Program-made: the position numbers and the translations under genes | The notes under the pieces: generated by a model | The model's database searches: none | What the model saw: only the letters and a program-made list of their open reading frames with translations | What the model was told of the DNA's origin: nothing | NCBI GenBank assembly: GCA_024449915.1 | Contig: JAMZAV010000070.1 | Coordinates: 372,001-436,000, forward strand | Reading direction: 5' to 3' | From: Sweltsa coloradensis | Lineage: Eukaryota > Arthropoda > Insecta > Plecoptera > Chloroperlidae | Length of the DNA: 64,000 bases | Shown: positions 34,873-46,479 of the stretch, in pieces | Layout: each line of letters opens with the position of its first letter | Position numbering within the stretch: the stretch's first letter is position 1

Positions 34873-35607
34873 AACCTCGGCCTTAAAAATAAGATAAGTG
34901 TGAAGGTCTCTGTTATGACACCAGCCACCGATAATAACTAAAGAAGTCCCTTTCATGGTTCGCGTCAGAAGACGAACATAAACTATTTTTGAGTGACATA
35001 AAAACATCTAGTTAAGATGTACTTCAACGTATTCCCTCAACCTATAGCCCTCGTTTTAATCGATGCTATTACTAGTGAGACACATATCGAAGAAGGCAAG
35101 TTTTTAGCCTAAAATTGAATATTCTAACTTTGACCTGTTTTCAGTTTTCAGCCTTGCTGTGTAATACAACGATGATAAATGCATATTAGATCTATTGTGT
35201 ACTGGGCTGTTTATAGCATTTCAGCCCTTTTTGTATCCCAAGTAATCGATAAAACGCATTAGGACGATACAAAACCCATTTAGTCAACAATAACTCAGGA
35301 GTGTTATTGGGTTTCGCAGGGATCCCTTGAAATGCTACCTAGTTTTTGTCGCTCACGTAAACTGCTCCTGAGCCTCTTTCTTTACCCCACTGAGCTTATC
35401 TTCTTAACTGCGTGTTTATATCCTTAGTGAAAATCAACCATAAAACAATGTTAGAATTAGGAAGTGTTTCGGCGTTATCATACATCAATTACTTTATTTT
35501 AATCCCCCTCTCGTTATCTACATAATGCCTGTTTATAATTTAATCTGCTTGTCAGGAGAAACTTTTAATCAACTTAATTCTCAATTTTAAACAAGCTATT
35601 TCAGATT

Positions 35608-35676
35608 GGCTCTTTGATCAACGCTCACATAAAGACTCCAGTGTAGAAGGCCCGGGTTCGAATCCCGCTTCAGACA
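35608..35676 (+). repeat. tRNA-like head (SINE or tRNA pseudogene)
   Basis: TTTGATCAACGCTCACAT leads to an exact B box in GGGTTCGAATCCCGC at about 35653. No S1 body follows. The acceptor stem cannot be drawn, so a working tRNA is unlikely. Confidence 0.45.
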
Positions 35677-35994
35677 AAACAGTTTGAACATTGGACGTGA
35701 ATCCATTAATTTTTATTTGGGTATGTGCAAAATGTAAACAGATCCATTCAAACCAAACACATTATACAGTTTAAATATGTTCCGAATTAGTCTTGTTGAT
35801 AAAAGTCTTGCCCGAAGATGAATCGTGCCCAACCAGTTTGGTCAATATTTCCTGTCTCAATTACCGATCTCTGGTTATAAATTTTCTCGCTTGTCGATAG
35901 TCTCTGTGCTATCGCGATTAGATCGGTTCGCTTTATGTAAAGAACATTGTTTACAATCAGTTCTTTAGCTACAAAATTTTAAATTTCTAGTGGT

Positions 35995-36183
35995 AAACCT
36001 GTCCAGGGAAAATTGTAAACCTGTCTTCGGGTGTCTGGGTATTTCAGAGTTCGTTTAGTTATGAATATAATCAAGAATCCAAACACTAATGTTCACTGTA
36101 ACGACTGAAGAAAACCCGGGATTGTCGGGAACGGGTATTGAATCCGAAACCTTCCTAATCAAAATCACACGTGTTACGCTTGA
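35995..36183 (-). mobile_element. S1 tRNA-derived SINE, diverged
   Basis: Inverted S1 order on the plus strand: ACCTGTCCAGGG, a CCTGTCTTCGGGTGTCT variant, ACGACTGAAGAAAACCCGGG, a gap in the body, then GAATCCGAAACCTTCC and ACACGTGTTACGCTTGAC. An R1 copy follows within 40 bp. Confidence 0.7.
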
Positions 36184-36220
36184 CATTTGATATCTGCCAC
36201 CAAGATTTTTTTTAAATTAT

Positions 36221-36631
36221 TATTTTATTTAACGTCTATCAGACTATCCTACTTAGTTTAAAAACTGATTTGCAAAGGAGTGCAACTGAATTAATCTAAT
36301 TACATAGATGCAGACACAACAATTAACTACAGTTAAGTAAATATTTGAAATAGTAATATTACAACATTAATGAATTTAAACACAACAATTTTGGTAACAA
36401 ATAAAAAGGATATAAAATGAATAGAATTCATGAATAGAATATAAAAAAGGGTGGGGGAAAAGAAAAAAAAAAAAAAAAATGAAATGAAAAAATATTAAAA
36501 AAAAAAAAAAGAAAAAAAAGAAAAAGAAAATCTGATTTATTAGACGATCTCATTCAAACGAATAATGAGGTTTGGCAAAAATCAGGAACAGCAAATCAGG
36601 AAGTAATCAAACTTTCGCGGAAGAAACCACC
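36221..36631 (-). mobile_element. R1 family copy, nearly full known length
   Basis: Plus strand: ATTTTATTTAACGTCTATC with a short duplication inside the signature (CTATCAGACTATCC), then the family blocks. A long A-rich tract (about 36455-36530) precedes GATTTATTAGACGATCTCAT and TTTCGCGGAAGAAACCACC. It is the second of two copies with the outermost block. Confidence 0.85.
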
Positions 36632-36961
36632 GAACGTCTCTCCGAACCGAACCGAACATAATAATAATTACCCTACATGAAGGTCAAAGTCTTCATAACC
36701 TAAATGTTCCAACTTTCACTACGTCTTACTAGGAAATGGTCGGTGAAATTAACACAAACTAGTTTCCATATCAGTGTATTCGAGCGGTATGTTGGAACGG
36801 TGGAAGAATTTCATTATAACTCGCGGGGTAAAAATCCATTGTGGTTAATTATGTACGCCTCTCTTCTCCCGAGTTGCCACAACACGCACTAACACGCACC
36901 GACACGCACACGTCGCGAAACACGGTGGCCTGCTGTACAAACTGTGTTCTTTACAATAACT

Positions 36962-37395
36962 AGGCTATGACATTGTATAGGATTTAACCTGTATAGTTGT
37001 CTGTGTCACATAATAGCGAAATAATTAAAGAAAGATCAGAGAATAAATAAATAAAATAAAGTTACACAATATTATACTACATCACGAACATCTAATGTTA
37101 ATAAAGCACGCACAGGTCAAAATTGTTAATTGAGACAATACAATGACATTGTAAAAAGTTTTTGGATTAAGGCAGTATAAATTTATTTGTATCGCAAAAA
37201 ATCATAGTATTTAATAAAAAGTCAGAGAATATATAAAATAAAGTTACACGTATTCTATCTCGAACATCTAATGGATATAAAGCACGCACAGTTCAAACTT
37301 AGTGCATGCCATTGTATAAAGTTTTGTATTTAGTCTTTTAGTTTATTTGTATCACAATAATAGCAAAATAATTTATAAAACGTGTCAGAAGTAAA
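36962..37395. repeat. Degenerate tandem repeat, unit about 182 bp, about 2.3 units
   Basis: AAAGTTACAC at 37058 and 37240, CGAACATCTAATG and AAAGCACGCACAG recur in the same order with a period of about 182 bp. Partial units sit at either side (AATAGCRAAATAATT at the start and end). It is AT-rich with no ORF. Confidence 0.65.
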
Positions 37396-38015
37396 CCAAA
37401 CAGTCAACAACTTGCCAATGAAACTCGCATTGCAACAAGGAACAACATTATATATATATATTTTTTATCTGTCTTGAAGTTATAGTTTATATTTAATGGC
37501 ATAGGTTTTAAAAGCAACGAAGTTTATAATACGTGGTATAAAGCTATTCTGACTATGTTCGATTTAGTTTAGATTTTATGAACTGAAAATTAGTTCCTTT
37601 GATGAGTGGATACTCTATAGAAATATTAATTTATTTATCATCTCATATTATCAATGCGTGCAAACGTTTTTCCGTTGACAATTGAAATGATATTAATAAT
37701 CAAATCAAATCTCAATCACGTTTATCTAAATTGAAATGCCAAATAATCAACAAATACACTCATTAATAAAAATTACGATATTAAAATCTTCAATCAAGAG
37801 TCTGACCTACATAATATATTAAAACAGCTAGTGATAAAAATGTTCTCTCCTTCGATTCTTGGCGTTGTCGTGACAGCAAACAATTCACATGAGCTCTGGT
37901 TGCGAAAACCTCTGCCTACATGCTAGTCATACAGCGCGATGAAGCCAGTCATACTGACGACTTTAGTTGAGCCTGAAACTGAAGGAATTATAAGTTCCCA
38001 CATTGAAATGTATTA

Positions 38016-38600
38016 TTGGATGAGCGAAGCGAAGACTTCAATTTCACTGACCCCCAAAAAAATTTAGCTCGGGTGTTTTTTTTTTTGTTTTTTTTTGTTT
38101 GTTTTTCCGTCTGTTTGTTAACTCTCTACCAGGAAAACGGCATATCCGATCTTGATAAAAAATTGGACAGGACCTTCGAAATCTCTGAACTTAGAGGTGT
38201 GTTGTTTTTGGGTACAATCGAAGATATATTTCTCGTGAATATCGTACTTTTACGATTTTTTTAGATTTTTAGTGTGATATTTTCGTGACATTTGGGCCAA
38301 TTCTGACCAAACGGGCTACAACGTTCATATTATACATGGACATCAAGGTTATAGTGATGTAGTACCTTTTGAAAGAAAAAGTTGAAATAGTTAGCCAGAA
38401 TCCATAGAAATAAAGCTTTTAATATAAGTTTTTTACGGTAAATAATACCAATTGACAGGTAACAAAAGAAACTTGACAACAATCACCTACAATGCGTAGG
38501 CAGCAAAACAAAGAACTTGCAAAAGTAAAGATATCCCATGCAAACTAAAAAATTTAAAAAGCTCATCCATCAACGCGGCGGGACTTAAGCGTTTTCCTAG
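38016..38600 (+). mobile_element. H1 Helitron-like element, subtype A
   Basis: Starts TTGGATGAGCGAAGCGAAG, then CAATTTCACTGACCCCC, TTAGCTCGGGTG and a poly(T) tract, then a TCGTGACATTTGGGCCAATT block. It has the subterminal inverted repeat GCTCATCCATCAACGCGG, GCGGGACTTAAGCG, and ends TTTTCCTAG followed by T, with A before the start... the base before TTGG is A. Length 585 bp, without an ORF. A degraded open frame across it is not a protein gene. Confidence 0.8.
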
Positions 38601-38699
38601 TTTAAATTGTGTAATTGTGTAATACCTCAAAACCTCTCTTGTTTAGACTTGCAAAGTCTGGCAGTTGTTTAATGAAATACACAAAAGAATAAATAGACG

Positions 38700-39420
38700 T
38701 ACAACACCTACCCACACACACACACAAAACACACCCACAGAATTATATTTTTTACGTGGGATTCTTCCAAATATTAATTGGTAGAACTAACTAGTTGTCG
38801 TTTCAGCGAAAACCAACACAATATCATAACAGGCAAGTAGGCGTACAATGCAGTCAGCCATAGAAAACCTCATATCCACAACACCCCAAAACAAATGAGA
38901 AGGTACCACACGGAATTCCATCCTGATAATTGGAAATATAAACATTCATGAAAATCTAATTGATTTATTTGATCAATACCTCTACTTGAACGTATCTATC
39001 ACAATTTGACACGCGTGACGTTTGACAAATGTAGTTTATTGATCGTGCATTGATAGCAAGTCGTTGAGTTGAGGCCCTCTTTGTGGGTTGTTGCTGAGCC
39101 GGAGTAAGTAGACAAATTACCGCATGGTAAAAGCGCAACCGTTGCATGATTGGCATTGTCGCGTCTAGCTGACGCCTGCTGGCTGCAACGTGCTTCCAGA
39201 TGCAGCTTTGTGGGCGATAACTCGATACGGTGTCATAGAGAAAGATTTCTCGTCTGGTCGCCGGTTCGAAATTATTTTTGAAAATATACGAAATTTATGT
39301 TACTTAAACAAGCAACGATATGAAAGTAGGCCAAACCAAAATAGGGAGAAAACTTAATTAATCTATAGATTGTAGAAGAAATATATCAAAATAACATCTT
39401 CTTCAACGTTAATATATTTA
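38700..39420. other. Stretch without a recognised gene
   Basis: Contains an AC-rich simple repeat near 38708-38740. Otherwise AT-rich and unassigned. Confidence 0.5.
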
Positions 39421-39603
39421 TGGGGTAGGTGCCAGGCTGAAAAATTTGGCTAATTTGAAGATTCGACCCCTGACCCAAAAACCATTCTGTATCATCTTTG
39501 TTGAAGATAAATGACAACTAAACAAACCGTAGGTCAAATAAAATGTCATGTTCGGTTTTTATCGTGAGACGTGACACACTCACAGACGGACGGACAGATA
39601 GAA
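39421..39603 (-). repeat. C1 family copy, reverse orientation, degenerate core
   Basis: TGGGGTAGGTGCCAGGC at 39421-39437 is a decayed core. It is followed by AAGATTCGACCCCTGACCC, an ATTCTGTATCATCTTTGTTG block, CATGTTCGGTTTTTATCGTG and AGACGTGACACACTCACAGA. The block order is the mirror of the copy at 23938. Confidence 0.75.
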
Positions 39604-40130
39604 TAGTCTTTAAAATTATATTTAATAATAAGAAATGTTAAGAACAAATGCCGGTTTGGATAAGAGTTGAAAAACTCGAACCTCTCCCCCCCCTCTCCAC
39701 CCCTCTCCCCAGACGCCATACCTGCAGACTAACTTTGCATACAAGACATACAGAATTACCATACGACTAACAGCACTGAACATCGATGCGTTTGGCGCAT
39801 CTCATAGGCAAATAAACGTTTTGTATTCAAATGAAAGACCATTTAAAGTCATTTTCTCGGAGATAAAAACAAATTATGCATAAACACATTTTTTCGGTCG
39901 AATGGAAAGAACACAAGACTCTTCTTTCTGTATTATACTTGCCGTATTAGTAAGCACGCTCCCTCAATACAGTAGAAACCATACCGACAATCTTTGGACG
40001 CTACACCAAACGACCTTCAATTTCTTTAATGAACAATTCTTTAATTATTGTTATCTATGATTGATCGTCATAGTATTGCTTATGGTTTTTTATAAAGTTG
40101 ATTGCTTTTGGTTACGTATTTATTTGATTT

Positions 40131-40338
40131 TTTTATTTAACGTCTATCCTATTCAGTTAAAAAACTGATTTACACAGGAGGACAACTAAATAAATCTAAT
40201 TATGTATTACATAGATGCAGACACAACAATTTGAAATAGTAATATTACAACAACAATGCATTAAAACACAACAATTTTGGTAACAAATTCAAAAAAGATA
40301 TTAAATGCAATTAATTAATGAATAAAAATAAAAAAAGT
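40131..40338 (-). mobile_element. R1 family copy, truncated
   Basis: Plus strand: TTTTATTTAACGTCTATCC, AACTGATTTACACAGGAGG and the usual blocks up to AAAAAAAGTGG, where it stops before the purine tract. Part of the middle block (the GTTAAGTAAATATT piece) is deleted. Confidence 0.85.
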
Positions 40339-40368
40339 GGTGTTCTACACTTGTTTCAGATTCCATCG

Positions 40369-40625
40369 TGGTGGAGGGAGGTGCCGAGTATGTGAACATT
40401 CAGACGATATTTGGGGCTAGGATCGCTTTCTTACCCTCAGGGTTTATTTGTTTATTAATATTTGCATTTATTTACATCATTTGAACACAATACACAAAAA
40501 CGAAGAACGTTATATATTATCTTTGTTGAAAGTCAATATCAATGAAAAGTTATGCATGTCAAACGGAGATCATGTTCGGTTTTTATCGTGAGACGTGACA
40601 CGCGCATAGACGGACAAACGTACAG
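40369..40625 (-). repeat. C1 family copy, reverse orientation
   Basis: The core region reads TGGTGGAGGGAGGTGCCGAG (small insertion). Then GGGGCTAGGATCGC, ACCCTCAGGG, a diverged middle, CATGTTCGGTTTTTATCGTG, GAGACGTGACACGCGCATAG and ACGGACAAACG. It lies about 30 bp after an R1 copy. Confidence 0.7.
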
Positions 40626-40639
40626 GAAAGTAAGGGGAG

Positions 40640-41074
40640 AAAGCTCCCCCATATAAAATACTGTACAACATTTACATACTAGAGGAGTATTGAACTCAAA
40701 AAGTGTTTCTAGAATAAAACGTAAAACAATTTAAAGAAATTAGATTTAACTTAACAAATACAGTTTCATTCCAAAAGTACTTTTACAGAAAGAATAACAC
40801 ACACGTCTTAAAACAGACCTAAGAATAATTGTGTACATTATTATTATATTTTAGTCTTTATTCCATCTATAAATGAATATTTTAGACACGAAGAAACAAT
40901 CTGCATCTTCCAAGTAAAACCGTGCAAAAAGTCCTAAGAGCAAAGAAGATTTCCGTCTATTTTTTATTTAATTTTGTCGCGGATGTACACGAAATTAATT
41001 AGCTACTTTTATAAAATAACAAGACTCAAAACAGCTTTAAAGTTATTATAAAAAGAAAACAACTTAATGCGACA
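40640..41074. other. Stretch without a recognised gene
   Basis: AT-rich and unassigned. Confidence 0.5.
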
Positions 41075-41330
41075 GTGTTGGCTCGAGAGCTAAGCGCACG
41101 ACTCAGATTCGGGAGGTCCCGGGTTCAAATCCCGTCGAGACCGGCAATCCTGACTGAAGGTTTGTACGAGGTTTACCTCAGCCGTTAATGCGAATGCAAG
41201 GTATTGAGTCCTCTTAAATATCCCTCGGACATCCCTTCACAATTGTCCTATCCGCAACATTTATAGTTATATACCTGCTGAAGAGGGGCATGCATTGCAC
41301 ACTGGTCGAAAAAAATTATTATTATCAATA
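41075..41330 (+). mobile_element. S1 tRNA-derived SINE, most complete copy
   Basis: The head GTGTTGGCTCGAGAGCTAAG (A-box region), CACGACTCAGATTCGGGAGG and B box GGTTCAAATCC lead to the body CGTCGAGACCGGCAATCCTG. GAGGTTTACCTCAGCCG, TTGAGTCCTCTTAAATA, CGGACATCCCTTCACAATTG, ATACCTGCTGAAGAGGGGCA and GCATTGCACACTGG follow, ending in ATTATTATTATC. This copy defines the family: about 250 bp, a polymerase III-type head and an ATT tail. Confidence 0.9.
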
Positions 41331-41574
41331 AACATTTGACAGATTCGAATATCCATATACGGATTCACAGACCTATTCACGAGCAGCTTCGATAGCGAAC
41401 ACATCACAAACTTAAATAGGGTCAAATGTGTATCGATTGCATCTTAATTTATTTCATATCTTCCGAAGAGAACATAAAACTTTTGTTTAGATTTGGCATC
41501 AGTCCATAGCTTCGTTCAATATTCAGAGCAGAATGGATGCAAAACCTTGCGTGGAACTTTGCTAGTGTAACTTT

Positions 41575-41710
41575 AAACCACCCCACCCGCGAAGGTCGAG
41601 CCCCATGGTAGTTATCTATCGTATGGCGGAATATTGGCTCGTCCGCCCGGAGTTGGCTACGTGCCGCGGGGTTCGCGTCGCGCCTCGCTTCCGGCGACAC
41701 AAGACTCAAA
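41575..41710. other. GC-rich island
   Basis: CpG-dense sequence such as GTGCCGCGGGGTTCGCGTCG inside AT-rich DNA. Open frames cross it on the minus strand but none is recognisable. It might be an exon or a regulatory site; no assignment is made. Confidence 0.3.
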
Positions 41711-41719
41711 TCAGGTGTG

Positions 41720-42670
41720 ACGCATGAGAGCTGTGACAGATATACAAGTGAAAGTATGTCACACTTAGTCAAGACGGTCACCTTTAATTTATTTCATGTC
41801 ACCTTTAAGTCAAAGAAGAATTTTGACAAGTAGTTCTTAGCTGTGTTAGTTTTAATGTCTTTGTACGATATATGTGTTGGAGGTTTTAATACGCATGCAC
41901 TTCAAGTACGCGACCTGAGTTAAATATACCATTGGGGTGGAACCTGTCATTTATAGAGTTTAATTGTACATTTGTCATTTAAAGATTGCTTTATAATCAT
42001 TAGAAATTTATAATTCTAGAACAATTATAGAAGTTTATTAAAACTAATTTTAGTGACATTGTTAGTGATTTTACTAATCACAATTAATATGGTTCTTCCA
42101 ACCCTTCAACGAAACAGTGCTTTGTTTTTAAAGAGAGTTAGATGTACTTGCATAAAACTATTATAACAAACTTTTAAAAGAGAGGTGAAATTCTTTTTAT
42201 TTACGCACTGTTTTCATTGAATTGAGGATTATACGAAATTTTAGCTTCTTTTATTGTGTGTTTTTGTACATATACAATATGATATGTATGAAATTTGCAT
42301 CACAAATGAACAATCGTTGTAATGTGAAAACTAATAAATAAATAAATAAATAAATAAATACAAAGTATTAAAATACATTTTAAAACTGCAACTACACAAT
42401 TAAAATTTAGAAAATACAGAAGACAGAATCAATAAATGATCATTATTATGATAATAGTAATCAAAATGTCACAATTCACACAGCAAGTACGTTTCACCTA
42501 CGGGAGTTTTCCCCGACCAATTAACTCTAAATAATCCCTTGCTCAGACCTGCGCATGGTTAGTTAATAAATAATTAATTAGCCAATTAATTTACATGGTC
42601 AGCTTAAAGGTCGCAAATTCGTTGCAGTTTGCCGCCCAGTTTAATATCGGATGGTAAACTGCACTTACCG
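41720..42670. other. Stretch without a recognised gene
   Basis: AT-rich and unassigned, apart from a perfect (AAAT)n microsatellite at 42331-42361. Confidence 0.5.
42331..42361. repeat. (AAAT)n microsatellite
   Basis: About seven perfect AAAT units. This is the same repeat as the R1 tail, but no R1 body is attached. Confidence 0.9.
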
Positions 42671-42671
42671 A

Positions 42672-42889
42672 CAGACAGCGCTTGAGACGGATTCGAGAGT
42701 TCTCGAATTGATTCCCGCCACCAGCAATCCTGACTAAAGGTTTTTCAAAGTTTTGTTCTTTTCTTAATGCGAATTCAAGGGAGAACTCTAAAACATTCCT
42801 TAGACATTCCCTTTACAATTACCTCATACTTCTTACTTTGACACTTTGAGACATCTAATCGTCCCTGGAAAGGTTTTCGACAATAAATT
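42672..42889 (+). mobile_element. S1 tRNA-derived SINE, old copy
   Basis: AGCGCTTGAGACGGATTCGA, a decayed B box in GAATTGATTCCCGCC, then CAGCAATCCTGACTAAAGG, TTAATGCGAATTCAAGGG, TTAGACATTCCCTTTACAA and a final GTCCCTGGAAAGG. All blocks are in S1 order but with many substitutions. Confidence 0.75.
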
Positions 42890-43396
42890 AAAAAAGTAAA
42901 TACCAAACAAAATCGCACCAATAAAATAGAGTTTTGAAGTGACAAGTTTCTTTAGATCTAATCGGTAAGAAGGTACTTACCACTGATCGTTATCCTTATC
43001 TTGACCATGGTATTTGTCGTAAAACATACTCTCGCACAAAGCATCTAACTGATGAACGATCAAAGATAGTACGTTATACTTTACACAAGGTTGATTCATA
43101 AACTATTTGTTTTCTAAAATTATTTTTAAACATATGCAAAGTTTTATCAAAACTGTAAGTTTTTTAAATCCGCATTGAAAAGTACTGAAAATTTAAAAAA
43201 AAAAACATTTTAGCAAGATGATCCAATCAATCTTTTACAATCCACTATTTACTTGAGCCTTCTGGCTCTGTTAGTTTGGCAATCAGACAGTATTCCGTGA
43301 GCAATTTTTGTGCCCAATTCTGCCCAGGAATTGACCTCTTAAGAGGCATGCCCCGCAGGATTGACACCCGGGCTCAAACCCCGTTAAGGGGTACAT

Positions 43397-43579
43397 TCAG
43401 TTCATAAAAATCTCGAAACCATTCGAGTTTATCCTTAGCCTGTTGCGTCTTGTCGACAACGAAACGCTTCTCGACGTTTCGCCACCAATGTTGGTGGTTT
43501 CCTCAAGAGTGACGCAACAGCCTACGGATAAATCAGATTTCAACAACTGGTCGTTAAAGTGATTTAACAAGATGTACAA
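43397..43579 (-). pseudogene. Possible Penelope-like element fragment, 60 codons
   Basis: The open frame reads VTLEETTNIGGETSRSV near its middle. The pattern resembles translated 3' regions of Penelope-like elements that I have seen in arthropod genomes, where a CTGAGGA...CGAAACG nucleotide motif produces such peptides. No reverse transcriptase or GIY-YIG domain is present. The assignment rests on pattern memory and the nearby inverted repeat. Confidence 0.25.
43429..43531 (-). repeat. Inverted repeat enclosing a hammerhead-like three-stem layout
   Basis: Outer arms TGTTGCGTC (43441-43449) and GACGCAACA (43511-43519) pair perfectly and extend with few mismatches to about 21 bp. Inside, on the minus strand, lie TTGAGGA, a 7-bp hairpin CCACCAACATTGGTGG, then CGAAACG and a second hairpin GAAACG...CGTTTC. 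That is the order of a hammerhead core (CUGANGA, stem II, GAAA, stem III) with one core substitution and an oversized final junction. A decayed ribozyme is possible; catalytic activity is doubtful. Confidence 0.35.
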
Positions 43580-44263
43580 TGCTCCTTTTTCTATCTATGC
43601 AATTGGCATAGTCTAAATAACGCCTTTGGCTCAGTAGTAGTGACTTTTATTGTATATGTGCCAATATGGTGGAATTAAACGCAACCCTGCTTATTGAACT
43701 GTCTCATATGCAGAGGTCTATTATGCGCAGACATGTACAGATTGTTTTGGCCGCTACAAATAACTTCCATACAATCACATGCACTTTGTTGCTCTGTTTA
43801 GCGAGCCAAAGATTGGACGAAACAGCAAGAAATTGAATAGCTTTGCGTAACCCCAACTGAGGTCCCTTGATCCCAAAGGTTCGCACAGCCTCACAGATGA
43901 ACGCCCCGCTTCTAGGGCGGCTGTCTAGCTAGCTAGGGTGGCTGTCGAAGAGAACGAATACCATTACGTCGATTCTTGACTCTTTCACTTTGAATACAAT
44001 AAGGAAAGGGCGGTTTATTTAATATTCAAATGAATTCAATTCTTCCACTTTAGAATGTATTATACGCCCTCAAAACCCAAAAGATCAATACTATGAAAAC
44101 GATATTTTAATTACTCCACAATCTAAAAGTGTAAATATACGTACTGCAACCAAATGTAAGCAGCGTTTATTTATGTTGATATTTCAGATAACTTTGTTGA
44201 TATTTTTAATTTGTCACTCACTCACAGAGCTACACGACAACGAAGAAAATTGTTAGATTTCTC

Positions 44264-44470
44264 TTGGGAAACCTTCACAGACAATTGCATGTCTCTCTTC
44301 AAACAAGGTTTTTTGTACATAGAGCTGTTATGAAGGTGTTAAAGGGATGTTTGAAAGCACTCAAAACTTTGTATTCGCGTTAACGACACAAGAAAACTTG
44401 GAAAAACTTTCAGTCAGGATTGGTGGTGGTGAGTATTGAACCCAGGACCTCCCACGTCAAAGTCTCACAC
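44264..44470 (-). mobile_element. S1 tRNA-derived SINE, diverged
   Basis: Inverted order on the plus strand: CTTGGGAAACCTTCACAG, a poorly kept body, GTATTCGCGTTAACGACA, CAAGAAAACTTGG, CTTTCAGTCAGGATTGG and TTGAACCCAGGACCTCCC at the tRNA head. Confidence 0.75.
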
Positions 44471-44637
44471 AAAATGATTGCTCTTCATCAGTTGATATAA
44501 CAATACGGAAATATATTTAATTTACTTTTTTTTATTTTTTATTAAATAATATAACATAAATATTCAACACTTTTGGCTAACTAATTATAAAGAAAAATAA
44601 CTTTCCTGGGACAGATAAACTTCATCACGAACAATTA

Positions 44638-45416
44638 TTGGATGAGCGTAGCGAGCGTAGCGAGCGGAAGCGAAGACTTCAATTTCACTGACCCCCCAAA
44701 AAATTTAGCTCGGGTGTTTTTTTTTTTTTTTTTTCCGTCTGTTTGTTCGCTCGATTCCGGGCAAACGGCATATGCGATCTTGATGAAAATTTGACCGAAC
44801 CTTCGTTTTCTCTGAACTTAGAGGTGTATTGTTTTTGGGTACAATCGAAGAAATATTTCTCATGAATATCGTACTTTTACGATTTTTTTCGATTTTTAGT
44901 GCGATATTTTCGTGACATTTGGGCCGATTCTGACCAAACGGGTGGGGCTAGAACGTTCATATTTCACATGGACATTAAGATTATGGTGATGTAGTACCTT
45001 TTGAAAGACAAAGTTGAAAAAGTTAGCTAGAATCTATAGAAATAGAGGTTTTAATATTAGTTTTTCAATTTTTAGTGCGATATTTTCGTCACATTTGGGC
45101 CGATTCTGACCAAACGGGTAGGGCTACAACGTTCAGATTTCACATGGACATTAAGGTTATGGTGATATAGTACCTTTTGAAAGAAAAAGTTGAAAAAATT
45201 AGTCAGAATCTACAGAAATAAAGGTTTTAATATGAGTTTTTTGAAGTTTATAATACCAATTAACAAATAACAATAGAAACTTGACAACAATCACCTCCAC
45301 AATGCATTCAAAAAGCACTTGCAAAGGAAAAGTGCAAACAAACGCACAAAACGCAAAAAAAACTTACAAAAAAAACGCTCATCCATCAACGCGGCGGGAC
45401 TTTAGCGTTTTCCTAG
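44638..45416 (+). mobile_element. H1 Helitron-like element, subtype A, with 176-bp internal duplication
   Basis: Starts TTGGATGAGCGTAGCGAGCG after an A. Then come CAATTTCACTGACCCCCC, TTTAGCTCGGGTG, a poly(T) tract and two direct copies of a 176-bp unit beginning TTTTTAGTGCGATATTTTCG (44893 and 45069). The subterminal CGCTCATCCATCAACGCGG and GCGGGACTTTAGCG are followed by TTTTCCTAG and a T. Length 779 bp, no ORF. It is the longest subtype A copy in the window. Confidence 0.85.
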
Positions 45417-45607
45417 TTAATAATAACTAACTTATAAACGGTTTCAAAACAGACCTAATTTACGTTGAAATATAATCGTGGAAATTATAATAAACAAAGA
45501 GGTTTTTTTAGTGTCAAAAAACACTCCCAAAATTAAATATAATTTGCTTCAAGAAACGTGTGTTGTGTTACATTTTTTACAAATAACTTTAGATTTAATA
45601 CATTGTT

Positions 45608-45687
45608 GATTAAATATGATTAGTTTAATATATTTTTACAAAATATGATTAAATATGCTTAGTTTGATATATTTTTAGAAAATATGC
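45608..45687. repeat. About 40-bp AT-rich tandem duplication
   Basis: TGATTAAATATGATTAGTTT and TGATTAAATATGCTTAGTTT each lead into ATATATTTTTA and an AAAATA end. There are a few substitutions between the units. Confidence 0.8.
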
Positions 45688-46160
45688 TTGGTATATTCGG
45701 CAAGAGCGTCCACCGAGATCGATGGTTATGTCACCAGATAGTATCTCTATCCAGAGCTAGGGGGAGTTCCACGGCCACTCGACTTGGTCTGCACGGACGA
45801 GTGGGCTAGCCTCGAGCAATGCTGGCTTCACACAATACAAAGATGCAAGCCAAGCAGCAAGGACATTATGACGAGTCGGCGAAATCTTCAATTCTTGCTG
45901 GTATCAACGATTTCTATTCTTTGGCTTAAGAATCGCAAGTTTTCATCGCCAGACGTTCAGAACAGCGAATTACAAAACCATTTGCATGCAGCAGCAGACA
46001 ATTTCAGTATTATCTTTAAATTAGTTTAACTTTTTTAGAACTGCAAAAATGAATGCAAATAGTGTTCGCCATTATAAAGCCAACTTAACCATAAAAGAAT
46101 CTTTATATAATGTGGATACAATTCATTAAATCAGCAATTTTTTAAACTTTATATTACTTA

Positions 46161-46412
46161 TTGGATGAGCGCAGCAAAGGAAGCAAATACTTTAATTTAC
46201 GTATCCTGAAAATATTCCTCGGATGTTTTGGTTTGTTCGTATTTTGTAATGTTTTGTATGTTTTTGTCAGTTTGTTTGCTCTCTACATTCTAGACAAAAC
46301 GGCTACTCTGACATCAATGACATTTTCAGGGGACTTTTAAAATCTATTAACTATTTTTGTACATTCAAATAAACAAAATATCTAATAAAAATCGCACTAT
46401 AATTATTTTTGG
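46161..46412 (+). mobile_element. H1 Helitron-like element, 5' fragment
   Basis: TTGGATGAGCGCAGCAAAGG, then a diverged subtype A body (TCCTCGGATGTTTTGGTTTG, TTTGTTTGCTCTCTACATTC, AAACGGCTACTCTGAC). It breaks off before the 3' end. This is a truncated, old copy. Confidence 0.65.
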
Positions 46413-46479
46413 AACTAGGATTGCAGGGAAATTGGTTAAATACTCGCAACCGTCAACACGACTGCAAAACGCGTCTAGA

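Noticed and set aside
41449..41781. 110-codon open frame on the minus strand over a GC-rich patch
   Set aside because: Open only because the patch is GC-rich; no homology recognised. Kept as a GC island.
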